Source of the DNA: an uncultured SAR86 cluster bacterium
GTDB taxonomy: Bacteria > Pseudomonadota > Gammaproteobacteria > Magnimaribacterales > D2472
Direction of reading: 5' to 3'
Assembly (NCBI GenBank): GCA_902541245.1
Contig: CACBPT010000007.1
Coordinates: forward strand, 1 to 38,481
DNA length: 38,481 nucleotides
The notes beneath the pieces were generated by a model that saw only the letters and a program-made list of their open reading frames with translations, had not been told where the DNA came from and ran no database searches. Position numbers and translations under genes: made by a program. This document shows positions 1-7,158 of the stretch, piece after piece. Position 1 is the first letter of the stretch. Every line of letters begins with the position of its first letter.

Positions 1-660
1 TTGCAGTTTTTGAGGCATATGCTCAATGATAAAAGGATGTGAGGGAATTGATTCCATAACAAAATGATTATCTATGTAAGTTATCTGATCGGCATCAAAA
101 AAATCTAGATTAAAAAAGGTTTTGCTAAATAAACTCCAGAAATAAGACTCTCCTTGATTATTTTTAAAACCTCTTATTTCAACAAAAGCAGTTTTATCAA
201 ATCTCTTCTGATCTATGGACATAAAAATAAATCTTGCATATGAAAGTAATGAACCTCCTCCTTTGCCCCGAAAAGCTGGCTTTAGAAATAAAGTTCCTAT
301 CTCTGTGTATGGTTTTTTATACAAATACATTGAAAGGACATCTAGATCTTTGCTAAAGTTTAAGGACTTAGATTTGAGTGTTAAATTTGATTTCTTAAAA
401 AAAACTGAAGGTTTTTTTTTAGAAACCGAAGTGTAAATTGCTGATAGTCCTACAATCTTATTATTTTCCTCCAGAATAAATAAGTAGCTATCATGATTGG
501 GTTTTTTAATATTCTTTTTCTGAGATCTTTCGGACCAAAGTAATCTCTTTTTTATTTCTTGACTTGTTTTAGGCATAGTGGTCATGCCTGCACCAGAATT
601 CTTGATTAAATGCTCAACGTTTTTTAAGTCTGAGCTTTTTACAAGTCTAACTAGCTTCAT
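1..660 (-). CDS. astA: Arginine N-succinyltransferase (AstA family), C-terminus cut by window edge
   Basis: Reading from an ATG at 658-660 gives 220 codons open to the left edge, about two thirds of the usual ~340 residues. The family transfers succinyl from succinyl-CoA to arginine, the first step of the ammonia-producing arginine (AST) catabolic pathway. Visible family signatures are GMTTMP near residue 25, EIGTLFLKPAFRGKGGG near 120-136 (the GNAT-like CoA loop), LLSYARFIFM near 138-147, an E-I-R-G at 161-164, and FFDAD near 187-191. It follows the luciferase-like gene on the same strand after 54 bases, with a -10 box almost touching the start codon. No other ast genes are inside the window, so the pathway itself is not shown. 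The family call is firm; the exact substrate is inferred. Confidence 0.82.
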   Translation of the reverse strand, partial: MKLVRLVKSSDLKNVEHLIKNSGAGMTTMPKTSQEIKKRLLWSERSQKKNIKKPNHDSYLFILEENNKIVGLSAIYTSVSKKKPSVFFKKSNLTLKSKSLNFSKDLDVLSMYLYKKPYTEIGTLFLKPAFRGKGGGSLLSYARFIFMSIDQKRFDKTAFVEIRGFKNNQGESYFWSLFSKTFFNLDFFDADQITYIDNHFVMESIPSHPFIIEHMPQKLQ

Positions 661-666
661 GAGCTT

Positions 667-681
667 ATTATAACAATTATA
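667..681 (-). promoter_or_regulatory. Tandem -10 boxes before astA; possible leaderless start
   Basis: On the minus strand TATAAT occurs twice, at 676-681 and 667-672. The nearer one is only 6 bases from the astA ATG, so transcription from it would begin at about the start codon. No convincing -35 hexamer and no Shine-Dalgarno sequence is seen. Confidence 0.35.
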
Positions 682-714
682 GGTTTTTGAGAGTTCGATT
701 AACGCTATAAGGGA

Positions 715-1587
715 CTAATGACGAAGCTCGCAAACAATTTCGTTATAAAATTTTTGCATGCCTTCTATCTTTTGCTCTAAAGGAGCATCATTCATAATTC
801 CATATAGCATCCATGGATAAGTTGTCATTGTTGTGACACCTAAATCTTTCATCTTCTTGAAGCCATCCTTACTAAAGGCATCCCAACAAGTAAAACAAAT
901 ATATTCATAGTTTTCCTTATCTGGAAACTCTTTTCTTTTTAAGTTAACTTTGCTCATTAATTCTTCTAGCTCACTTAAACTGTGCATATCTGAAATCCAT
1001 CCATCATGACTTGCAGCTCTTTTTATTGCTGGTTCTGAAAAACCTCCCACATAAATAGGTATATCATTCTTTGGGGCAGGAAGCATTTCTAATTTTTTAA
1101 AGTTAAAAAATTTCCCATTGAAATCTACCATCTTCCCAGACCAAAGTAATTTCATAATCTCAAGCATTTCATCTGCTCTTGCGCCTCTTCGCCTAAATTC
1201 TTGTCCACCTGCCTCAAATTCTTCTGGCATCCAGCCCATGCCAACACCAAGATCAAATCTGCCATTGGAAACTACATCGAGAGTTGAGACCTCTTTTGCA
1301 ACCCTTAGTGGATTCCTTGCTGGTAGAACATATACACTAGTATAAAATCTAATGTTTTTAGTTGCTCCAGCTAAAAAAGATAGTGTGCTAACAGGGTCAG
1401 GCCAATCGGTACCCTGCTCCCATCTTACACTTCCATCATCAGTGTATGGATATGGTACAGAAAATGTTTCTGGGTGAATTAAATGATCTGAGACAGCAAG
1501 AAAATCATAACCAATTTCATCTGCAGCAATCCCCAATGGCTTAATTTCATCCATTGGTAAAATTGATAAAGGTATCGCAAATTTCAT
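715..1587 (-). CDS. LLM-class flavin/F420-dependent oxidoreductase
   Basis: A 290-residue luciferase-like monooxygenase-fold protein. Typical features are the N-terminal strand MKFAIPL, VSDHLIHPE near 32-40, the G-R-F-D-L-G-V-G-M-G-W stretch near 109-119, and PIYVGGFSEPAIKRAA near 177-192. These resemble the short F420-type LLM family (TIGR03619-like). Such enzymes bind FMN or F420 in a TIM barrel and oxidise or reduce varied small molecules; the substrate cannot be read from the sequence. Cofactor choice is also open, because no F420 synthesis gene is in the window. The start ATG overlaps the stop of the HupE-like gene as ATGA, showing translational coupling in the operon that begins at 4062. 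Confidence 0.82.
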   Translation of the reverse strand: MKFAIPLSILPMDEIKPLGIAADEIGYDFLAVSDHLIHPETFSVPYPYTDDGSVRWEQGTDWPDPVSTLSFLAGATKNIRFYTSVYVLPARNPLRVAKEVSTLDVVSNGRFDLGVGMGWMPEEFEAGGQEFRRRGARADEMLEIMKLLWSGKMVDFNGKFFNFKKLEMLPAPKNDIPIYVGGFSEPAIKRAASHDGWISDMHSLSELEELMSKVNLKRKEFPDKENYEYICFTCWDAFSKDGFKKMKDLGVTTMTTYPWMLYGIMNDAPLEQKIEGMQKFYNEIVCELRH

Positions 1588-2771
1588 ATTCCTATTGCCC
1601 TAGTAATAAACCAAAAAGTTCCCATAGAGAATACTACAACACCTGCAAAATTATGAATAGAATTAAAATAGGCATTTGAAAGATACCTTTTTATTAGAGC
1701 TAATAAGCCCAAGATTCCAAATGCAACTGCAAGTTGACCAATCTCAACGCCGATATTAAAACTTAAAATAATTGGTAACAATTTATCTTGAGGTAAACCG
1801 ACTTCAGATATAGCTCCTGCAAATCCCAATCCATGAATTAATCCAAAAAATACAGTTATCAATAGTGGCAGATATAGAGAGTTATAATGCATGGTCAAGC
1901 TCAGATAAATAGTTAAAAATAAGGCTAAACCAAAAATTAACATAGGCTCTAAAGTTCCAAAAATTACTAGAGGGGTAAATGCTAAAACTGCAAAGATGAA
2001 ATTTTTTATGAGTTTGTCAAATTCATAATTGTGTTTAAAAAACTTCTCTAAGGCCAAAAGTAATATCGAAAATCCAATTAAGATTTCTACCGTCACTGAA
2101 TGAACTCTTAAAACATTCATCGCACCAAATCCCAAAGTTAAGCTATGACCAATGGTAAATCCGGTAATTGCAATTATTAAAAATCTACCTTGAAACAATA
2201 ATAACAGACCTAGCAAAAAAACAAGATGATCCCAACCACCCAAAATATGTTCAATTCCAGAAAATAAATAGCTTAAGTATGAACTTTGGTTCTTCTTTGA
2301 TTCTGACAAAGAGCCTATAAGCCAAACATCAGATGAATTGGCAAACATAAATTCAGGAATTGTTTCATCATCTATTGATCCTCTAGCAATATGTGTATGA
2401 GTTGGGCCTAAATCTTGAAATAAAGAAATAGCTACCCGCGATGGCATTTCCACGCATTTAAAATCCCAAAAAAACTTCAAGACCCCAGCTGCATTATTTT
2501 CATTGAATGTTACTGATTCTTGAATCTGACACTGATCTCCTAAATTAATTGAATTTTGAAGATAAATTAAAAAATCTGGATATGATCGATATTTTGTTTC
2601 AGGCCTTAAAAGCCTAAAAATACCTTGTTTAATAGTTCCGGTAACCTTTATTTCAACACCATCCTCAACATTAAGAAATTGGAATTTGGAATATGACTCA
2701 CTTCGATTGTGAGCTTCCAGCGAGGGAAGCAAAATAAGAAAAAATATAATAAATAATTTTTTATAACTCAT
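1584..2771 (-). CDS. HupE/UreJ-family membrane protein with periplasmic N-terminal domain
   Basis: About 395 residues from the ATG at 2771. I chose this over the in-frame ATG at 2786 because it puts the hydrophobic signal peptide (residues 4-18) right at the N-terminus. A roughly 150-residue extracytoplasmic domain follows, then from about residue 165 a multi-helix domain with HupE/UreJ hallmarks: GGWDHLVFLLG near 178-188, TGFTIGHSLTL near 203-213 and HGLGFAG near 313-319, all with His/Asp residues in helices. HupE/UreJ relatives are linked to nickel or cobalt entry, but no urease or hydrogenase gene is here, so the metal role is unproven. It overlaps the end of the acetyltransferase/parvulin gene by about 11 bases and the start of the LLM gene by 4. 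Confidence 0.8.
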   Translation of the reverse strand: MSYKKLFIIFFLILLPSLEAHNRSESYSKFQFLNVEDGVEIKVTGTIKQGIFRLLRPETKYRSYPDFLIYLQNSINLGDQCQIQESVTFNENNAAGVLKFFWDFKCVEMPSRVAISLFQDLGPTHTHIARGSIDDETIPEFMFANSSDVWLIGSLSESKKNQSSYLSYLFSGIEHILGGWDHLVFLLGLLLLFQGRFLIIAITGFTIGHSLTLGFGAMNVLRVHSVTVEILIGFSILLLALEKFFKHNYEFDKLIKNFIFAVLAFTPLVIFGTLEPMLIFGLALFLTIYLSLTMHYNSLYLPLLITVFFGLIHGLGFAGAISEVGLPQDKLLPIILSFNIGVEIGQLAVAFGILGLLALIKRYLSNAYFNSIHNFAGVVVFSMGTFWFITRAIGI

Positions 2772-4062
2772 TCGCTTTAACAACATCGTACCAATTTCTT
2801 AAATCATCTAAATATTCATCAAGCATTTGCTCTCCTTGATAACGAATATATTCTGATTCAACTTCTTTTGAAACATCACCAAATGGAGGAGCACTTGAAA
2901 TTATCTTTTTGATTAGTATCAAAATATGAGCTCGTTCATCAAACTCTATCAATTCACTGACTTCACCCTCCTCAAGGTCTAAAGCAATCTGAGTTAGCGA
3001 AGGTCCTATGTATTCTCTGATTTTCATAGCAGGCAATATAGTATTTGGTAGTGTGATTACTTCATTTTCTGCAAGAGATTTTGCCTTTGCAAAATCTCCC
3101 GCAATTAAAAAATCTCTTGCCTTGATTGCAAGCTCTTTATTGTTGGATTTAAAACTTAACTTTATAAGATGAAGCTTTGGGCTTGGAGTAAAAAGATCTT
3201 TGTTAAGTGAATAAAAATTTTCTAAATCATTCTGAGAAATCGTTAATTCATTTACATCTGAAATAATCGAACTGATCATCTTTTGTATGATAATGCTTCG
3301 AATCTCAGAATCATTCTCAATCATTCCAAGATCAATACCCCTCTGAATAAGAAGTTCCTCATCTATCATCCTTTCAAGGATATTTTCAGGATCAGAATCT
3401 ATCAAACCTGTCTTTCTTGATTGCGCTATTGATTCTAAATACGACTGATATTTCTCTTTTGAGATTGCTCTCTCATCAATTTTAGCGACCCAATTTAATT
3501 GAGCGATATCTACCTCTTTAATAAAACTCGACCCAATTATCAAAATAGAAATAATTCCACCAAGAAGAATCAAAGGGTGAATATCAAACTTCCATTGAAA
3601 AAAATGTTTAGTTTTTTCCATTGGAGTTAAAGTCATCTTTATGTGATCAATATCATCCTCTAAATAAACTTCTCCAATCGGTTCAAACCCAAATTCTTTA
3701 TAAAAATCTAACAATCTATGTTGAGCTGAGAGGCTAATATCATATTTAGGATACTTTGAAGCACAAAAATCAATGGCCATCTTTGTAAGAACTTTGCCCA
3801 AACCTTCTTTTCTTACACTTTCTTTAGTTAAAACTCTGCCAATTTCAGTACCATCATATCTTTGACCAGGTTTACCTACTCTCAAATAGCCGATTAGTTC
3901 AGAATCTTGATATGCGAGAAGATGATCACAATCTTGATCTTTAAAATCCGCATCAATAAATGGACAATCTTGTTCAACAACAAAAACTTGCTGACGAAGA
4001 TTCAATAGTTCATAGAGCTCTTGTTTAGTTAGAGCGGAAAATGATCTCCATTTAAATTCCAT
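2761..4062 (-). CDS. Fusion: ElaA-like GNAT acetyltransferase + membrane-anchored parvulin-like PPIase
   Basis: A continuous 433-codon frame with two unrelated halves. Residues 1-147 match ElaA-type GNAT N-acetyltransferases end to end: FVVEQDCPF near 27-35, IGRVLTKESVRKEGLG near 74-89 with the acetyl-CoA loop, and FYKEFGFEPIGEVYLEDDIDHIKM near 120-143 (shown as conserved features). Residues 163-180 form one transmembrane helix. Residues 195-433 resemble the SurA/PpiC-like chaperone and rotamase family, including an LHLIKLSF strand near 297 and AHILILIKKI near 380. Lys and Arg residues before the helix predict GNAT inside and parvulin-like domain in the periplasm. Met148 (ATG at 3619-3621) could be an old or active separate start, but no Shine-Dalgarno precedes it. 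It is first in the operon with the HupE-like gene. Confidence 0.8.
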   Translation of the reverse strand: MEFKWRSFSALTKQELYELLNLRQQVFVVEQDCPFIDADFKDQDCDHLLAYQDSELIGYLRVGKPGQRYDGTEIGRVLTKESVRKEGLGKVLTKMAIDFCASKYPKYDISLSAQHRLLDFYKEFGFEPIGEVYLEDDIDHIKMTLTPMEKTKHFFQWKFDIHPLILLGGIISILIIGSSFIKEVDIAQLNWVAKIDERAISKEKYQSYLESIAQSRKTGLIDSDPENILERMIDEELLIQRGIDLGMIENDSEIRSIIIQKMISSIISDVNELTISQNDLENFYSLNKDLFTPSPKLHLIKLSFKSNNKELAIKARDFLIAGDFAKAKSLAENEVITLPNTILPAMKIREYIGPSLTQIALDLEEGEVSELIEFDERAHILILIKKIISSAPPFGDVSKEVESEYIRYQGEQMLDEYLDDLRNWYDVVKANEL

Positions 4063-4068
4063 GCTGAG

Positions 4069-4074
4069 ATTATA
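4069..4074 (-). promoter_or_regulatory. -10 box of the acetyltransferase/parvulin operon
   Basis: TATAAT on the minus strand ends 6 bases before the ATG at 4062, a spacing that predicts a leaderless transcript. No good -35 hexamer is seen at 16-18 bases. Confidence 0.4.
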
Positions 4075-4088
4075 TTGGTTTTATTACG

Positions 4089-4112
4089 TATAATCTTAAC
4101 TTTAAAGAGGAG
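4089..4112 (+). promoter_or_regulatory. gpx -10 box and Shine-Dalgarno
   Basis: TATAAT at 4089-4094 is followed by AAAGAGGAG at 4105-4112, seven bases before the ATG at 4119. In contrast to the divergent gene, this transcript would carry a short leader with a strong ribosome binding site. The -35 is not clear. Confidence 0.55.
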
Positions 4113-4118
4113 ATTAAC

Positions 4119-4598
4119 ATGAGCGAGTTATACAACATAAGTGTCAAGGACATAGATATGAATTTAGTCAACTTAAATGCCTATAAAGGCAAAACACTAT
4201 TAATCGTAAATGTGGCCAGCAAGTGTGGTTTTACTCCCCAATATAAAGATCTTCAAAACTTACACGAAAAATATCAAGATAAAGGATTAGAGGTTTTAGG
4301 CTTCCCATGTAATCAATTTGGCGCTCAAGAACCCGGAACGAATGAAGAAGTGAAATCATTTTGTGATGTTAATTACAATGTTTCATTCAAGATGTTCAAT
4401 AAAATCGATGTAAACGGATCAGATGCTAGCCCTTTATTTAAATTTCTTAAACATGAATCTCCTGGAATCATGGGCACAGAAGCAATTAAATGGAATTTTA
4501 CTAAATTCCTTGTTAATAAAGATGGTCAGGTAATTAAAAGATTTTCTCCCAAAGATGGTGAATCAGAGATTGAATCCGAATTACAAAAAATCTTATAA
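4119..4598 (+). CDS. gpx: Glutathione peroxidase-family (probably thioredoxin-dependent) peroxidase
   Basis: A 159-residue cytoplasmic thiol peroxidase of the GPx family that reduces hydrogen peroxide or lipid hydroperoxides. The peroxidatic residue is Cys36 in NVASKCGF (Cys, not selenocysteine). Gln70 and the WNF motif near 124-126 complete the usual catalytic group. A third cysteine, Cys82 in SFCDVNY, sits where thioredoxin-recycled GPx enzymes keep the resolving cysteine, so thioredoxin is the more likely reductant than glutathione (inference from the family). Cys64 lies in FPCNQFG. The length is normal. It is a single gene with its own ribosome binding site, divergent from the fusion gene and ending one base from the convergent rimI stop. 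Confidence 0.92.
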   Translation: MSELYNISVKDIDMNLVNLNAYKGKTLLIVNVASKCGFTPQYKDLQNLHEKYQDKGLEVLGFPCNQFGAQEPGTNEEVKSFCDVNYNVSFKMFNKIDVNGSDASPLFKFLKHESPGIMGTEAIKWNFTKFLVNKDGQVIKRFSPKDGESEIESELQKIL

Positions 4599-4599
4599 G

Positions 4600-5040
4600 T
4601 TAAATTATTAAACTCATCAAAAGAGCGTCCTCTTTTTCAGGCTTACTGTAGTAATCCTGCCGTATGGCATCTTTATAAAATCCATTTTTTTTATATAGAT
4701 TAATAGCAACCAAATTTGAAACCCTTACTTCAAGGTTAATGACTTTTACCCCAACAGCTTTGTTTTGAAGAATAACTTGTTTTAAAAGTTTGTCGCCCAG
4801 GCCCTTTCGATGATATGCAGGATCAATTGCAATATTTAGTAAATGTGATTCAGGAATTATTGGTGAATAGATAGCAAAACCTATTATTGTCTCAGCATGC
4901 TCAAGCACTGTTGAATAATGCCCAACCTCCATCGATGAAATAAATTGAGCTTTTGTCCATGGCATAAGATTAGTAGAGTTTTCAATCTCTACAATAGATT
5001 CAATATCATCCGAACTAGCAGGTCTAATTTTGGTTCGCAT
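4600..5040 (-). CDS. rimI: Ribosomal protein S18-alanine N-acetyltransferase RimI
   Basis: A 146-residue GNAT protein that would acetylate the N-terminal alanine of ribosomal protein S18. Seen: PWTKAQF near 27-33 (a RimI-type N-terminal signature), the acetyl-CoA loop HRKGLGDKLL near 77-86, LEVRVSNLVAINLYKKNGF near 103-121, and a tyrosine-rich C-terminus. The ATG shares one base with the stop of the upstream holD candidate, and holD-rimI is the gene order in Escherichia coli, which supports both names. Other GNAT substrates cannot be excluded from sequence alone, but length and motifs fit RimI well. Confidence 0.88.
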   Translation of the reverse strand: MRTKIRPASSDDIESIVEIENSTNLMPWTKAQFISSMEVGHYSTVLEHAETIIGFAIYSPIIPESHLLNIAIDPAYHRKGLGDKLLKQVILQNKAVGVKVINLEVRVSNLVAINLYKKNGFYKDAIRQDYYSKPEKEDALLMSLII

Positions 5041-5474
5041 TAAGTTGATTGCAATGGCTTAAGTTTTTGCCAGAGAGTTTTTTTTAAATTTGAATCAATG
5101 AGCATCTGTTCTAATGAGGGAGAAGTTATTGCATTAAATGATATAGAGGATTCTATTGAACTTGAAAATATTATGATTGCCTTTAAGTTTTCACCCTCAG
5201 AAAACTGACAAATTTCTATAGGCTGCTTATTGGAGGTCAAAAGAGTTCCCGTTATTGCTGAGGCACTTGGTCCACGAATGGAGTCAACTATAGCTTCTAG
5301 CAACTTCATTTCTTTTTCAGAGTAATCATCTACAGAATTAGCATGAAGTGTTAGAATATTGTCCTTTTTAAAGAAGAAGATTCTAGTTTCATCATTAGCT
5401 TGATGTTTATTTGAATCTCCATAAAGAGGAATGCCAATTTTAGATAAAATAAATTGAGATTTGTTTGATAGCAT
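5040..5474 (-). CDS. holD: Candidate DNA polymerase III psi subunit (HolD-like, divergent)
   Basis: About 144 residues from the ATG at 5474; a longer form from a TTG at 5513 would run into leuA. There is no signal peptide or membrane helix once the longer start is dropped. The N-terminus (MLSNKSQFILSKIGIPLY) recalls the chi-binding N-terminus of psi, and the C-terminus ITSPSLEQML..LKKTLWQKL resembles E. coli psi (ASPALTDLRANPTARAALWQ). In E. coli holD lies directly before rimI, as here. Psi joins chi to the clamp loader and so links the polymerase to single-strand binding protein. Similarity elsewhere is weak, so the call rests on ends plus position. It is divergent from leuA with about ten bases between the two start codons. 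Confidence 0.6.
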   Translation of the reverse strand: MLSNKSQFILSKIGIPLYGDSNKHQANDETRIFFFKKDNILTLHANSVDDYSEKEMKLLEAIVDSIRGPSASAITGTLLTSNKQPIEICQFSEGENLKAIIIFSSSIESSISFNAITSPSLEQMLIDSNLKKTLWQKLKPLQST

Positions 5475-5484
5475 CACAAAAGCA

Positions 5485-7158
5485 ATGATGAAAGATTTAA
5501 TTAAAAAATACAAACCTTTTGAGCCTATTCCATTGAAAGGGAGGCAGTGGCCAAATACAGTTATTCAAGCAGCACCACGTTGGTGCTCAGTGGATCTCCG
5601 CGATGGAAATCAAGCTCTTATTGAACCCATGGGACATGAGAGAAAAAAACGAATGTTTAAACTTTTATGTGATCTTGGATTCAAAGAAATTGAAGTAGGT
5701 TTTCCAGCTGCATCTGAGACTGACTTTGAGTTTGTTAGATGGTTAATTGAAGAAAAGCAAATTCCTTCAGATGTCACAATACAAGTTTTAACTCAAGCAA
5801 GGGATCACATTATAGAAAGAACTTTTGAATCACTTGAGGGGACATCACAAGCTATAGTTCATTTTTATAACTCGACTTCCACGTTACAAAGAAAAGTTGT
5901 TTTTGATCAAGATAAATCTGGAATAAAAAAAATAGCAACCGATGGTGCAGAGCTTGTAAAAAAACTTGCATTGGGTCAAGGGGAAACAAAATGGTCTTTT
6001 GAATACTCTCCAGAAAGCTTTACAGGTACTGAGCTTGATTATGCTGTAGAGGTTTGTGATTCTGTAGTCGATATTTTAAAAGATGCTTCATCCGAAAAAA
6101 TCATTATCAATCTGCCAGCAACAGTTGAGATGGCAACACCAAATGTATACGGCGACCAAATTGAATGGATGAATGAAAATTTAAAAAATCGTGAAAGTAT
6201 TTGTCTCTCTTTACATCCTCATAATGATCGCGGAACTGCAGTTGCAGCTTCTGAATTTGGATTGATGGCAGGAGCTGATAGAGTTGAGGGTACATTATTT
6301 GGTAATGGAGAAAGAACTGGCAACGTTGATATTGTTACTATTGCACTTAACCTGCTTACTCAAGGCATTGATCCTGAGCTTGATTTTTCGGATATTAACT
6401 CTGTAATTAGGGAGGTTGAGTACTGCAATCAACTTCCTGTTCATCCAAGACATCCATATGCCGGTGATTTAGTTTTTACAGCCTTCTCGGGATCTCATCA
6501 AGATGCAATTAAAAAAGGTCTAGGTGCTCTAGAAAATTCAAATCAGTTAGAATGGGAAGTACCTTATCTCCCAATTGATCCTGCAGACCTTGGAAGATCA
6601 TACGAAGCAGTCGTAAGAATAAATTCTCAATCAGGAAAAGGTGGGGTTTCTTTTATCCTTGAAAAAGATCATGGTGTCTCTCTTCCACGAAGACTGCAAA
6701 TCAACCTGAGTCAAAAAGTACAAAAAGTTGCTGAGGATACTGGTAAGGAAGTAATGTCCAGGGACATATGGAAAGTATTTGAAGAAAGTTACATTTCTGT
6801 TTCTGGCAGACTCAAGCTTCTAAATTATGCTTTATCATCAACTGAAGACTCATCTGGTAATACTTCAGATCAAGTTGAGATTTCTTTAGAAGATAAAAAT
6901 AAAAAAGTTAATCTTACAGGTATCGGTGGAGGCCCAATTGAAGCTTTTATATCTTCAATAAATAAGTACTTTTCAACATCTATTTCTGTTTCAGACTATC
7001 ACCAGCAATCAGTTACCTCTGGTGCTGACGCAAAAGCTGCTGCATTTATTGAGCTTACTATAGATGGAAAGAATGAGTGGGGGGCAGGTATCGATGGCAA
7101 TACAACAAAAGCTTCTTTTCAAGCTATTATCTCGGGGTTGAACAAGCTAATTACTTAA
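5485..7158 (+). CDS. leuA: 2-isopropylmalate synthase (long LeuA form)
   Basis: About 557 residues from the ATG at 5485 (another ATG at 5488; a TTG at 5461 would give 565). The enzyme condenses acetyl-CoA with 2-oxoisovalerate, the first committed step of leucine synthesis. The start of the TIM barrel shows PRWCSVDLRDGNQALIEPMG near 31-50 with the metal-binding Asp. LHPHNDRG near 242 supplies the other metal ligands, and GNGERTGN follows. The C-terminal 150 residues form the leucine-sensing regulatory domain (GIGGGPIEAF; SGADAKAAAFIEL). N-terminus and length fit the Pseudomonas-like LeuA type. No leader peptide or Shine-Dalgarno is visible, and there is no neighbouring leu gene. Its 3' end overlaps the convergent crotonase gene by 8 bases. 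Confidence 0.93.
   Translation: MMKDLIKKYKPFEPIPLKGRQWPNTVIQAAPRWCSVDLRDGNQALIEPMGHERKKRMFKLLCDLGFKEIEVGFPAASETDFEFVRWLIEEKQIPSDVTIQVLTQARDHIIERTFESLEGTSQAIVHFYNSTSTLQRKVVFDQDKSGIKKIATDGAELVKKLALGQGETKWSFEYSPESFTGTELDYAVEVCDSVVDILKDASSEKIIINLPATVEMATPNVYGDQIEWMNENLKNRESICLSLHPHNDRGTAVAASEFGLMAGADRVEGTLFGNGERTGNVDIVTIALNLLTQGIDPELDFSDINSVIREVEYCNQLPVHPRHPYAGDLVFTAFSGSHQDAIKKGLGALENSNQLEWEVPYLPIDPADLGRSYEAVVRINSQSGKGGVSFILEKDHGVSLPRRLQINLSQKVQKVAEDTGKEVMSRDIWKVFEESYISVSGRLKLLNYALSSTEDSSGNTSDQVEISLEDKNKKVNLTGIGGGPIEAFISSINKYFSTSISVSDYHQQSVTSGADAKAAAFIELTIDGKNEWGAGIDGNTTKASFQAIISGLNKLIT

Noticed and set aside
215-436. Plus-strand open frame of 73 codons
   Set aside because: It lies opposite the clear astA reading frame, which continues across it with family motifs.
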